Origin: Chrysopilus asiliformis
Lineage: Eukaryota; Arthropoda; Insecta; Diptera; Rhagionidae
Direction: 5' to 3'
Assembly (NCBI GenBank): GCA_964034945.1
Contig: OZ035960.1
Span: forward strand, 64,775,970 to 64,839,969
Length of the DNA: 64,000 nucleotides
The first letter of the stretch is position 1. The number at the start of each line of letters is the position of its first letter. This document shows positions 1 to 10,804 of this stretch, in pieces. The translations under genes were made by a program, and so were the position numbers. The notes beneath the pieces were generated by a model. That model saw only the letters and a list, made by a program, of their open reading frames with translations. It was not told the origin of the DNA and did no database searches.

Positions 1-708
1 CACTCTCCAAAAGGCGCACAATAAATGACATTTATCCCACTCACTACACTAAAAGTACTTATGCGTAGAAATCTACGCAGGAGGGTAAACAACGTAACTT
101 TTGAAATACAATTTGTTATAATGTTTTTCTTTTGTGGGTAAATATCGTTTTTATAGCAAAATAACGATATTGATAAAGTCAAAAAATTTCGCTACATTTT
201 GACTAACGGTTTTTGAAAAAAATAAAGAAAAAGATCGACTTTGCGTAGTTGTCTCCGCAAGGGTAAGATGAAGGTTAAACAGAGTATAATTTAATATAAT
301 TTTATGGTTTATTGCAATTTACCAGTTGTAACATTTGTTTTCAATATTTGACTAAATTTTACTTAAGCACTATCTATTTTTATTGAAATTTTACAATAGC
401 ACTGTTTATTTTTAACTAAATTTTACATAAGCTAATGATATCTCCTTATTTTACATCCTCATTCGTTATTCTTAGTCTATTGGATTTTACTTTGAATTCT
501 GATTCGAATTTTAATGATAACACTGATCAACAAAAAGAAAAAAAAAATTTGCCGTTCTTTGCAAATGTTTTTTTTTCATACCCTGGTATTAGATTATTTA
601 TAATGTGTCTGTAAAAAATAGCGGAAACACCCATTTTCTTAGGAAATTCTGTTTATTTAAAAAAAAATAAAAAAACAGGAATTTTTTAAATATTTAATTT
701 TTATAAAT
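1..708. other. AT-rich non-coding stretch
   Basis: No open frame with recognisable similarity on either strand. The stretch holds homopolymer A/T runs and two degenerate copies of a short motif (GCGTAG.AATCTACGCAG near 62-80 and TGCGTAGTTGTCTCCGCA near 242-260). I see no gene here. Confidence 0.5.
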
Positions 709-1227
709 TTATTCGTATGATTTTTTGAAAAGTTTTGCTTCTCTTTTATATGAATATGATGAATGATCTCGTTTTAATGTCCAACAAAAATCTGCCAGCA
801 TTCTTGATGACCATTTTCCTTGATATTTCTTTTAAATTGTCATAATGTCTTGATGAAATTTCTCCCCGTGCTCGTCGCTTACAGCACCTAAGTTTGTAGG
901 GAAAAACTCTAAATGGGAATCAAGAAAATGAATTTTCAGAGACATATTGCATCCCAAGTCTTTATAGTTCTGGAAGACACATCTTAAACAAAAAAAACTT
1001 GGCGTCCAAGGTTTATTAATACTCTGACTAATACTGAAACCAAAGTACAAATTGTATGCGTTATTTACTAGCGGCGTAGGCCGTTCTCGATTGGAATTGG
1101 AAGTAAACTCCCGACAAATAAAACAAAAGAGGTCCAGAGAATTTAAGCACTTTCGATGCATAATGAAAACTAGGTATAAGTATTTAGTATGTGACCCCAA
1201 CCAGAACGTATGAAAATTAACAAACAA
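709..1227 (-). pseudogene. relic of a dispersed, transposon-like uncharacterised insect protein
   Basis: Read on the minus strand, the frame opens with a Cys-rich segment (MHRKC...FCFIC about residues 23-38, later CLRCVF). It then joins the segment GCNMSLKIHFLDSHLEFFP...SDEHGEKFHQDIMT, which is the hallmark of a very widely dispersed, uncharacterised arthropod protein family. An in-frame TAA follows at about 832-834, after which the same frame continues with KKYQGKWSSRMLADFCW and ends at a TAA near 709. The family normally has a long stretch between the Cys-rich part and the SLKIHFLHSHL part; here it is missing, so this is an internally deleted copy with a premature stop. Function of the family is unknown to me; its repeat-like dispersal suggests it travels with mobile DNA. 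Confidence 0.6.
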
Positions 1228-1824
1228 AAAACTACAAAATAAGCAATAGTGAGCTGAAAAAATACAAGAAATTCACACGCTGTTAACTGTAGTGCGTCAA
1301 TATGCTGTCAATATTGTGGGAAATGTATGTCCTTTTCTTTTATTCGCTCGGTGCTGCTCGGAGCGGGACCGAATAGTTGTTACGGGATAAACCGCCAATA
1401 CTAATGCCAAAAATTATACTTTGTCGTTTATTTAGATAATTCGATGTAATGAAATATTTTTAACATTTTTCTGTTAATACTTATGCTTGTCAGATACCGA
1501 AAATGTATAATTTGTTTAACGGCAAAAAGTCGTGTTGACTAGTGTAATTGACTTAATTAAACAATACAATGGGTTACTTCGTAAGATGTAATTTGATTTG
1601 GTGAGAAAGTATAGTAGTATTTTTTTTTTTTTTCATCAATTTGGAAATTTTCAGCCGGTGGCATTTTCCCTGTTGGTAAACGTGATGGTGAGCATCACTA
1701 AGAGCAGCATGGTGAACTGTTCACAAAATAAAGTGAAACGAGTTTCAGTAAAAATTTAGGAGTGGGTAGGAGGTAAGTGGGGTGGCATAGCTAAATGTGA
1801 ATTTATTCCTTCCTCTGGAAGTTG
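1228..1824. other. non-coding stretch left of the Gypsy element
   Basis: No gene seen. A Gypsy element in minus orientation should have its 3' LTR here, but no copy of the LTR found at 11951-12498 is present and no purine tract is visible. The element is therefore truncated at its 3' end before about 1825. Confidence 0.5.
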
Positions 1825-2463
1825 TTAGGGATTCTCCCGACTACGGAAGGGTTTTAGTCGGTTATTATGTATGCGAATTAGTTTATTCCGAATCTTAATA
1901 GTTGAATTCACAGAACTAGGGGTTTCTTTTATTTCGTAAGGCCCTAGCCAAATTGGACTTAATTTATTTTTACCACTTTCGTTTTTAAGCAAAACCCAGT
2001 CTCCGACTTGAAAAATAGTATTTACGGAGTGTTTATCGTAGTATGTTTTGTTTTTCATCTTACTCGATAGTAAATTTTCCCTGGCCTTTTGATACGCCTT
2101 TTGTAGTTTATATTTTAGTAGATGATAGTAATTTTCGTCGTTATAAAGAGGTTCTGGTTCTCTTTTTACAATTGTGGGAAGTTCAGCGGAAAACCCGTAC
2201 AGTAAGTCCATGGGAGTAAATTTGGTTGAAGCATGTATGGTGTTGTTATGGACGTGAACTGCTTCCCTAATCCATTGATCCCAAGTAGTGGGGTACTCAT
2301 TTACAAAATTACGTAGATATTCAGCTAGAGGGCGATGGGACCGTTCAAGAGCACCATTAGTTTGCGGGTGATAGGCGGTTGTTTGTAACTTGCGTATTTT
2401 CAACAGTTTGCACAGTTTTTTAAATACGTCGCTCAAGAAGTTTGTTCCTTGATCGGTGACGAG
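1825..2463 (-). pseudogene. Gypsy integrase, core end and C-terminal part
   Basis: This carries the second and third parts of the DDE core. VTDQGTNF contains the second Asp and begins directly after the in-frame TAA at 2464-2466; it is followed by TTAYHPQTNGALERSHR with the catalytic Glu. After these comes the C-terminal domain with VGDWVLL and the GPY/F motif (WLGPYEI), ending at 1825. It is continuous in frame with the segment at 2467-2671 apart from that stop. The function in an intact element is strand transfer of the cDNA ends into host DNA. Confidence 0.85.
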
Positions 2464-2671
2464 TTATTTGGGGATTCTATACCTCGTTATGATTTGCTCG
2501 TAAAAGGCTTTTGCCACCGTTTCGGCTTCACAATTTTCTATGACCACGCAATCGAAAAATCGTGTAAGATCATTTTGGAATGTAAGAAGGTATTTATTAC
2601 CCATTTCCGTTACTGGAAGTGGACCGACTATATCCAGGTATACTTTGTCAAAAGGAAGTAGTGCCGTGTCT
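2464..2671 (-). pseudogene. Gypsy integrase, N-terminal part of the catalytic core
   Basis: Minus-strand translation gives LPFDKVYLDIVGPLP, with the first Asp of the DDE triad, then MGNKYLLTFQNDLTRF and ITRYRIPK before an in-frame TAA. Its upstream end abuts the 8-bp target duplication of the hAT element at 2672. The zinc-binding domain that belongs in front of it lies beyond the hAT element, at 5325-5714. Confidence 0.85.
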
Positions 2672-2679
2672 GTAATGAC

Positions 2680-5316
2680 TAGGGCTGTCCAAATATTCCC
2701 GATAAAAGGGCGGAAATATGTATTCAATATTCTCCAAAAAATGCCGTAAATATTCCCTGAAATATTCTCAAAAAAAGTCAATTATATCTAGTGTAAATTA
2801 AAAACAGAGCTGAAAAAAATACATTTAAGGAAATGCACTTTATTCGGTGTTTTCTTCTTCTTTTGCATACATAGGAGTATTAATTTCAAAATTACATGCA
2901 TTTTAAGATTTTCAAATGTGAAACTTTGTCGGTTATCACGAAAAATACATTTGTACTGACTAAAAATGCGTTCGACATCAGCCGACGATAACGGTGCATA
3001 TTTAAAAGCAATGAAATCGTTGGCAGTGTATGTTTTTTTTCAATTTCTCAAGATCTTTATCTTTAATATTGCTTTTGTTGCCCTGAATGATGTCATTAAT
3101 TTTTTTAAGTTGACTAAATCCAACATTTCTTTGAAATACATAATTCCACTTATTGACAAATTTTTTTTCATCAAGTCCATTCAATATCTGCTGAGCATTT
3201 GACATTCTTTCGATGACAGTATTGATAAGTTGACCTCTAGCTTCAGTTTCCGTTATAAATAAGGGTAAAAATTCAAAGTTTGCTTTCAGGAAAATTAAGT
3301 CATACAACAAATCATCATCCGCAATCGCACTTTTTGCAGCAACAATACTTGCGGATTCATTCTTGTCGAGTCCATCAATTACATGTTTAATTACTTCAAA
3401 GTAGTCCGCATAGTAAAAAACAGCTTCTAACCACGTTCCCCAGCGAGTTATTACAGGCGATGGTGGTAATGGTATATCAGCTGCGTTTTCTCTGAAATAC
3501 CTTATACGTTTTGGCGATTTTAAAAACACAGCTTTCATTGCAGCAATTAATCTGTTGACATTTTCGTAATTGAAACGTATGTCTTCTGCTAAACGATGTA
3601 ACCCGTGCGCCAAACATGTAATATGAACCATCTTTGGAAACATAATGGATAGATTCTTAATTGCTCGTTTCATAGCAGGCGCAGCATCTGTGGTAACCAG
3701 CAATATATTGTTGTATTCAAATCCTGGGATAATAAAATAAAAGTACGAACGAAATCCAGAACACAATTAAATTAAATTTTGAAAAATTGTATAGATAGTT
3801 AAAATACGGCAGCACGTGCGGTGCATCAAAACTCCTGCCAATTTCGGCCGCACGAATTCTGACAAATTTTTACGGAAAAAATTTGCACGAACTCTGATGC
3901 ACTTTACGAGTGGGCTTAAATTTCAAAAAAAAATAAATATACCAGTAGGATATAGCACTCGAAGCGAATCATTGAAAAAGGCAGCAATTGCATGCGCGTC
4001 ACACTTGTGGAGCTCAGCTATATTAACTAGGTAACACTTTTTTTGCTCACATATATCGTCTAGGACACCGAAAACAAAATTGGCCACACTGCGTTTAGCT
4101 GTATCGGTTGTTTCATCTAATGAAACCCAAATTTTTTTGTTTTTCACTTTTTGCTGTAAATTTTGTATCATTTCGTCATACAAATTTGGGAGACAACGAC
4201 GCAATGTATTACGACTTGGAACTTTATAAGTAGTGAATTCTTCCAGGAATTCTCGCACTTCTAGATTGTCGATTTTTGCAAATGCAATGTCAGCTGTAAA
4301 TAGATGAGATACATATACACATTTTCAAATTCACATTTAAAAGTGTAACTGAAAACTAACCTGAAACTAATGCCCGACAAAGTTTCGTATTGAATGAATT
4401 TTGTACACATTCTGGATCTTTCGAATTATTCGTCTCCACTATAATGTTACTAAGTAATTGTTGAGATTGCGAATTCTGCTTTTGAAATTTTTCCAAAAGT
4501 CGCATGTGTTGCGCAGTCTTCAAATGCTGTATAACTTGAGATCTCTTCTTGGCATTTAATTTCGCATTACACATTTTGCAAAACAAAACCTTTTTATCAG
4601 TTTCTAATTGATTTGAAAATTCTTTGGCAATGTTGAAAAGAAATTCACCACCAGCTCTCTTAATTTTCGGCATTTTATATATTCGAAAGAATAAATTTGA
4701 AAATATATGTGCACTAAATACTGTAGACAACCGCACTGATTGGATTAAAATGACATGGAAGTCAATTGCGAAGTTCATTTTGACGTAAAGGCAAAGAGTT
4801 TACCGTTTTTAATTTACCGTTTCTAATAAAAAGATAAAATGACTCAAATGAGTATATGTATTAGCAAGCATGTAAAAGTGTGATTGGACCAACACTTTCT
4901 TTGCTTTCTTTATTGGGCCTTTCCACACACAGTTGTAACAACAAAGATGAACGACAACGCTTCATCGAGTCCACACGCTGTTGTTCGAAGTTGTATCAGT
5001 TTTAACATGAATCAAAATTTCTCACCGACGGAAAATTTTTATTGCTTTTTAGTTGTGTTAGTGAAAGCAGATTTTTTCGTCGTTCTTTATTAATTATAGA
5101 TGGCGATAAAGTCTTCTTGCGTGTAGGTCGGGTAATAAGAAATACACGTAGAAAAAAAAACAACGAATTTGATATTGAAATTTGCGGGAAATCGCTGAAA
5201 TATTCTCTCAATATTCTCTTAATATTCCCGCGCATATGAAATATTCTCGGAACAAATTTGTGCCAAAATATTCCGGGAATATATTCCTTCCCAAATATTC
5301 CCTATGGACAGCCCTA
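2680..5316 (-). mobile_element. hAT DNA transposon inserted in the Gypsy integrase
   Basis: The ends are inverted repeats TAGGGCTGTCCA (left, 2680) and its complement (right, to 5316). They are flanked by a perfect 8-bp direct repeat GTAATGAC at 2672-2679 and 5317-5324. An 8-bp duplication is diagnostic of hAT. Just inside both ends lie AATATTCCC motifs repeated in both orientations (2690-2765 and 5200-5300), the usual arrangement of subterminal transposase sites. Removing the element together with one copy of GTAATGAC rejoins the integrase. The interior encodes a three-exon transposase on the minus strand. Confidence 0.95.
2788..4673 (-). pseudogene. hAT transposase (three exons, one frameshift)
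   Basis: Exon 1 (4673-4361) starts at MPKIKRAGGEFLF and carries a BED-type finger, FCKMCNAKLN...VIQHLKTAQH. A 67-bp GT-AG intron (4360-4294) leads to exon 2 (4293-3943) with IWVSLDETTDTAKRS, holding the first catalytic Asp. A 219-bp intron (3942-3724) leads to exon 3 with LLVTTDAAPAMKRA (second Asp), CLAHGLHRL and RWGTWLEA. Near 3000 one extra base in a T run shifts the frame. The C-terminal hAT dimerisation segment LSSADVERIFSQYK follows in the shifted frame and runs to a stop at 2788-2790. Start and introns were chosen because they preserve frame and give GT-AG borders. The protein would cut and paste the element but is inactivated by the frameshift. Confidence 0.85.
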
Positions 5317-5329
5317 GTAATGACCATTG

Positions 5330-5714
5330 GCATACGCGTGTAGCGTGAATATTTATTCGTTTGACAAAGAGGACAACTTTTGACAAAGTTTTCAATGTCT
5401 TTCACCATATTTTGCCACCGATAATGGCGTCTTATTCGGTGGTAAGTCTTAAAGACACCTTGGTGACCACCTAGAGGACTATTGTGATAGGTCGTGAGCA
5501 CAGATTCTATTTCTTTCTGATCGGTTAATTGCTGAATATTTTTTGTGGGAAAAATTGGGTCATAAGAATGATCTAAAGTTTCAAAATTTTCCCTTTGTTT
5601 ATCTTTTTTATGATTATGTTGTTGTGTTTGATCGTTTTCACGGTTGTTTAAGTCATGCAATTGCTGAGTTGCATTTTTCTCATTCGACTCAGTTGTTGTT
5701 GGTTTTCCACACAT
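5330..5714 (-). pseudogene. Gypsy integrase zinc-binding domain
   Basis: The minus-strand frame contains HNSPLGGHQGVFKTYHRI then KSCPLCQTNK, the HHCC zinc finger (H-x3-4-H...C-x2-C) found at the N terminus of Gypsy integrases, preceded by a charged linker. The frame runs on into hAT sequence at about 5316, where the insertion cuts it off from the catalytic core at 2464-2671. Confidence 0.85.
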
Positions 5715-5870
5715 GTTGTGATTTTGTTTATCATTTTCTAGCTGCCGTTCTGTGTGTTTATTTTGGCTTCGGGTTACAACTTGTACTCGCGAATGTTTGA
5801 ATGGATTTTTGGCTTGATTCTTCCCCTTTTGTACCTCGGTTTTAGCAATACCGCTGGGTTTGTATAATTG

Positions 5871-6239
5871 TTATTGAATCAGATTTCTTGGGCTTTCGTC
5901 GAGCATTGTCTCTAACGAATTTTCATATTGTTGTTTTTGGGTTAATTCATTGAGATTTTCATTACTTGTAGACGATGGGATTCGACTGAGGGCATCTGCT
6001 GCCGTGTTTAGTTTCCCTGCCTTGTATTGAATCTCGTAGTCATAATCAGATAGTTTATGACGAAAACGAGTCAGTCGTGTTGTGGTGTCCTTGACATTGA
6101 ACACTCCTTTTAAAGGCCTATGGTCGGAGTAAACGATGAATTTACGTCCTAGTAAATAACATAGAAAATGTTTTGTAGCCCAAACTATTGCCAGCAATTC
6201 TTTCTCTATTGTTGAATATCGGCGTTCAGCCTCATTCAA
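5871..6239 (-). pseudogene. Gypsy RNase H domain
   Basis: It shows [21 protein letters not shown], then [17 protein letters not shown] with the conserved SDHRPL motif, then [17 protein letters not shown]. These are the standard end signature of Gypsy RNase H and the tether to integrase. It lies in a different frame from the reverse transcriptase piece at 6374-6826. The 135 bp between them has a frameshift and no usable reading. Confidence 0.85.
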
Positions 6240-6373
6240 GGTTCGGCTAGCCTTTCGTCCTGCGATAGTATAGCACCGAGTGCCTCTCCACTAGCATATG
6301 TGGTTAATGAGAATGATTTAGCAAAATCTGGATATACCAGAAGAGGTGGAGAAGTTAAAGCTTCTTTGAGAGA

Positions 6374-6826
6374 TTATAATGCTTTTTCGCATGATTCGTT
6401 CCATAGAAACTTGTTGCCTGTTCTGAGTAAAGTTGTACTCAGTTGGGGTAAGGCCTTTTGGGCAAAATCTTCAATGAACTTTCTATAATAGTTGGCGAGA
6501 CCTAGAAAACTTTGAACTTGTCGAATGGTTTTGGGACGTGGAAAATTCTTTACACAGTCTATATTTTGGGGATCTTTCGTGCATTTGTGTCCTAAATAAA
6601 TTACTTCCTTTTTGAGGAAGTGACACTTCTCGGATTGGAGTTTAAAATTATGGATTCTGAGGCGTTCGAAAATTTCCATAAGCTTTTGGTTGTGATCATC
6701 TAGAGTTTTCCCGTAAATGACCAAATCGTCAATGTAAATGAAACACTTGATTCCTTGAAGTCCTGTCAAAGCGTGATTCATAGTTCTCTGGAATGTGGCA
6801 GGAGCCGATTTCAATCCAAATGGCAT
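6374..6826 (-). pseudogene. Gypsy reverse transcriptase, palm C-terminal half and thumb
   Basis: It begins RMPFGLKSAPATFQRTM, contains the catalytic FIYIDDLVIYG box and continues with SFLGLANYYRKFIEDFA. It continues directly from the RT half at 7806-9079, once the MITE at 6858-7803 and one TA are removed: the junction then reads TTTAGTACTCC, encoding F-S-T-P at the conserved position. Confidence 0.9.
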
Positions 6827-6857
6827 CCTTGTAAATTCGAAATGACCAAAAGGAGTA

Positions 6858-7803
6858 GGGGAACCCGGGGCTAGAATTAACAGGGGTAAGTATTAACAAG
6901 CCTATTCCCGCCGAAATATACGAGCCAGAATCTCGAAATTTGATTTTTGTCCATCATTCGATAAGGTCAATCATATCGTGACTCATCAGTCATAAACAGT
7001 TAATTGCAAGTGAATGTTTAGCACAAAGACCGAAATTTAGCTGGTAAACGAACTTTTTATGGTTTGCAATATTTTGATTTCTGTCCTAGTTTTTTATATT
7101 ATTGAATATAACTTTGCCGATAATGTAAGTTAATGAAGCTATAATTAATAATATCCTTTGGTTTTATTACAATCCTTAACTATATTTTTGTGTGTGGTTA
7201 ATAATTCAAAAAAAGTAGTGTCGGGGCTAAAATTAACAAACCCATGGGGCAAGAATTAACAATATAATGTCATAGACATAGAGTGAGAATTCTCATACTA
7301 TGTTTTCATAGATACAAATTATGTACAAAAAAGCTTCCCTGAGACCTTTTTTTAGATAATAATAATTGTTTTTGTTTTTTAAAACGACTTAATTTTTTTG
7401 TCAATTTATGTTCCTTGAAAAGGATATTTATTTGGTTCATTTTATTAGTTCTTGTGATAATTAATATATTTGAATTTAAAAGGATATATATTTTGTTTAT
7501 TTTATAATTTTTGTAAAAAAAAAATCTTTTCTTTTAACTATTTCCATGTTAAAACTTATGTTAATACTAACCCCATCGTTGTTAAAACTAGCCCCGTGAC
7601 CGGGGTTAGTTTTAACAGATGACATTTTTTCATAAAAAATGATTTTTTTCATATAGTGAGTACCTGGTTGAAACTTTTTTTATTTCTTATGATACCTGAA
7701 GACCTACAGTATGGCTAGATATAAACACAATATCAAAAATATTACTTGTTAAAAAAATATGACCCAATTTCCAAATTTTGTTAATACATGCTCCGGCTTC
7801 CCC
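6858..7803. mobile_element. TA-flanked MITE in the Gypsy reverse transcriptase
   Basis: The borders are TA at 6856-6857 and TA at 7804-7805. Removing the element plus one TA restores the reverse transcriptase codons. Ends are imperfect inverted repeats (GGGGAACCCGGGGC / GGGGAAGCCGGAGC). No ORF of note. A motif of the form GGGGYTARWWTTAAC recurs several times in both orientations (around 6870, 7224, 7250, 7565-7615). The TA duplication suggests the Tc1/mariner superfamily, but no transposase is present to confirm this. Confidence 0.8.
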
Positions 7804-7805
7804 TA

Positions 7806-9079
7806 CTAAAAGCTGTTTTTTCTCGATCGTTTGGCTTAACTTGAATTTGATGGTATCCGCTAGCTAAGTCCAAAGTGGTGAAGTAAGTAGAATTTCCCAA
7901 CTGGTCCAAAATCTCCTCGATTCTGGGCAGTGGAAAAGCGTCTCCTACAGTGACGTCATTTAGTTTCCTAAAATCCACCACTACTCTCCATTTCTTCTCA
8001 CCGTTTGCTCCCGCTTTCTTAGGTACTACTAAGAGAGGGGAATTCCAGGGACTCTTGCTAGGCTGGACTATTCCTTCTTCTACCATTTTATTAACTTGTT
8101 CGTTAATAACTTTTCGCTGGGTTTCGGCCAAACGATAATTCTTTAAATTTAGAGCTCCTTGGTCCTGACGTATGGGTATTTTATGTGTAAGCACGTTAGA
8201 ATGGGTTAATTTATCATTGGGAATATGAAAAAGATCGTGAAATTGAGAGCAAATGTTTATTATTGACTGTCGTTCTTCGTGGTTTGCCTCTGGATCCATT
8301 TGTATTGATTCGATAATTTCCCGAATCCTTTTATATGGAGGAGATTTAAACCGGTTAGTCTGGCTTAAATTTTCTTGACAAGAAAAAATTCTGAATTTCT
8401 TTACTTTAGCGATTTTTAGGGGTACACTGTTCAAATTTATTTGATGTGTATTTGAATTTAGAATGCTAACCGTAATCTTCCCATTTCGGGGCCGAACTAG
8501 AGTGTTAGCTACGTAGATACCATTGGCGATTTCTCCGGACATACAAATTAGATCGCTTGTTTCGTTTTCGATAGGTAATTCTATTATTTTTTCAGTGCAT
8601 GGAGGAATTACTACATCAGTTTGGCAGTAATATAGTTTTTTGGAATATTGTTGTTTATTTAGAATATTGTAATTGTTGTTGGGATAAATATTTGCATTTG
8701 GATTCATGTCCGTATGTGCGGTTTTGTTTTCCGCGGACGGCTTAAAAATTTGAATGTGGAGTTCCTTTTCCAAAATTTTGCACAATTTTCTAACGTCATC
8801 AATTGTTTTGAGAGAATTCCCTGTTTGTTTGGAGGGAAAGATAATTGTTTGGTTTTTGATTGTATGAGCGTTTTTTAGGTTGTTTAGATTTTTGGTAGGC
8901 ATAGTTGATGCGTTAGTAGTGCTTTTTGATGGAACCGTTTCAATTTTGTTTTGTTTTGACCACGTTGCCTGCTTGAGTCGTCTTGTGGGACTGGGTTGTG
9001 GAATTTTTACTATCTCTGCGTAAGATTTGGATGATTGGGCCACGACATTATTTGCACGTGGATCCGAACCTACGATCAC
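7806..9079 (-). pseudogene. Gypsy pol linker and reverse transcriptase N-terminal half
   Basis: The first ~250 codons are a low-complexity linker. From there the reverse transcriptase begins: IPIRQDQGALNLKNYRLAETQRKVINEQ, then EEGIVQPSKSPWNSPLLVVPKK, then WRVVVDFRKLND and FTTLDLASGYHQIQV with the first catalytic Asp. The ORF is cut at 7805 by the MITE; its last few codons (to 7781) are MITE sequence. It is a relic, since the other half is in a separate segment. Confidence 0.88.
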
Positions 9080-9482
9080 AAATGACTATGTTATTCCATG
9101 TACCTGACCTTGATAATACCTTCTGAGTCGTGATCTCAGATTTGGTTGTTTTGTTCAAGTGGTCATTGGAATTTTCTAACTGGTTCACTTGTAGTGATTT
9201 CGGATTTTCAGAAGTATTGTAAATCGGGTTGTGAATATCGACCTGTCCGTTTTCAGTTTGAGCTTTCGATATTTGGGCCAAACCCTTCTTTGAGCTTGGA
9301 TTCGAATTTGCAATTGTTTGAGCTTGAGCCGTTCCACTTTTATATCGACCTGCCCTTAACATCACTTTCTGAGTCGCGATTTCAGATTTTGTGATTTCGT
9401 TCAAGGAGTCATCTATAAAGTCAAATTTAAACTCGTGCTCTGATTGCAGCGCTTCTATTGCTGGAAAATGGAGTCGTTTCAT
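9048..9482 (-). pseudogene. Gypsy pol linker (frame-shifted segment)
   Basis: Minus-strand frame with two related repeats, ITKSEIATQKVMLRAGRY and TTKSEITTQKVLSRSGTW, about 70 residues apart. It overlaps the protease frame at one end (9427-9482) and the RT frame at the other (9048-9079). This is the expected look of one continuous pol frame broken by small indels. No catalytic motif is seen. Confidence 0.6.
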
Positions 9483-9882
9483 AATACTCGCTCATCACAG
9501 CCGTCATTTTGGCTTCACAGATGCCTATCGATCGTTCAGATGCACCGTATAAACCAGTCAGAACTACTAGTCTATTTCCGTTAATCGGAGTACCGGGTTT
9601 CAAGATCGATCGTCTAATTAGACTTACATCTGCTCCTGTATCCACCAAAAATTGGACTGGTTTTTTACAAGCGATGTCAACATCCGCCGTTATTACAGCC
9701 TCGCGATAAAGTTTTTGGTATGGGATAATTATTTCGTTAGTAGGCATGGGTTCGGTTTTCTTTTGGGGTTTGAGATTTTTGGGAGTTTCATTGGATTTTT
9801 GAGACCTCATTGCAATAGGTTTTTTGTTTTTGAGAGTGGTTTCGGAGTTTTGAGATTTAAAGAAAGAGTTTTGAGAATTCAT
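9427..9882 (-). pseudogene. Gypsy aspartic protease
   Basis: It contains VQFLVDTGADVSLIRRSIL, the D-T-G active-site triad with flanking hydrophobic residues, followed by LYGASERSIGICEAKM. In an intact element this enzyme cleaves the Gag-Pol polyprotein. It lies between the CCHC knuckles and the pol linker, as it should. Confidence 0.85.
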
Positions 9883-9959
9883 TGTAATGGGTTCATTGAT
9901 GTTTGGAGTTTCTTTAGAGTGTTGAAGTTTAGTTGCAGTGGGTTGATTATTTTGTGAGT

Positions 9960-10600
9960 TTGAAGTTTACACCACCTTTTGGTTTGGTCTGAAGATGGGT
10001 GCGGAGCTTCAAACGTTATTGGTTTCCCTGTGTCGATAGGTTGGAAGTTGAGTTTGCTATATTAGTTCTCTGTTCCCATTTTTGTTTTGCAGGACACTGA
10101 TTTATATTATGGATGTCTCGATCACACCAATCACAATATTGAGGATTTGAGGAGTTATTTCTGTTATTTAGATTTATGTGTGCCTGATTGCGTTTTGGAG
10201 TAGATGTTTGGAAATTTGAATTAGTTGTTTGTTTCCAACACCTGTCAGTACTGTGACCATTGGTTTGGCAGTTATTACAGAAGTATTGCCTTGTTCGGCA
10301 ATTTTGGTATTCGTGACCTAATCGCTTACAAAAGCTGCACGTGGTAATTTTGCTGTAATTTCTATGTACATTTGTAGGAAGGTTAGTAGGTGATGTATTT
10401 ATAGAAAAATTTCCTTTTGGATTTCTACTTGAGTTTGGAAGAAAACTTTGATTTGAAAAATTATTATTTGAGAAATTGGAGTTATAACGACGTTGTGTTG
10501 AATTATTATTATTTGAAATGTTCGAAAAATTTTAGGTCCAATTAAGTGCATCGGACATAGTTGAAGTTTGTTCGAACGAATAGTTCAATCTTCGATCTTT
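9960..10600 (-). pseudogene. Gypsy nucleocapsid (CCHC knuckles)
   Basis: Too broken for a long ORF, but the minus strand encodes CSFCKRLGHEYQNC (about 10290-10331), CNNCQTNGHSTDRCW (about 10230-10280) and CDWCDRDIHNINQCP (about 10090-10140). These are successive zinc-knuckle or knuckle-like motifs, separated by an Asn/Ser-rich linker. It sits between gag and protease. Confidence 0.75.
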
Positions 10601-10804
10601 ATAGGCTTTCAATTCAGTTTTTTCTATTGTGTCTGCTAACATCATGAGTGCTACTCATTAGGGCTTGCCGTATTGTCGGACTTAAAATTCCCACTCGATA
10701 GGGGTATTTAGCTTGAACTGTTTTGTGCATTTCTGTATAGGTTTTTATTAATCGACACCCAAAAGCTTGGAGTTTGTGCACACCTCCGTAATTCGACATA
10801 TAAA

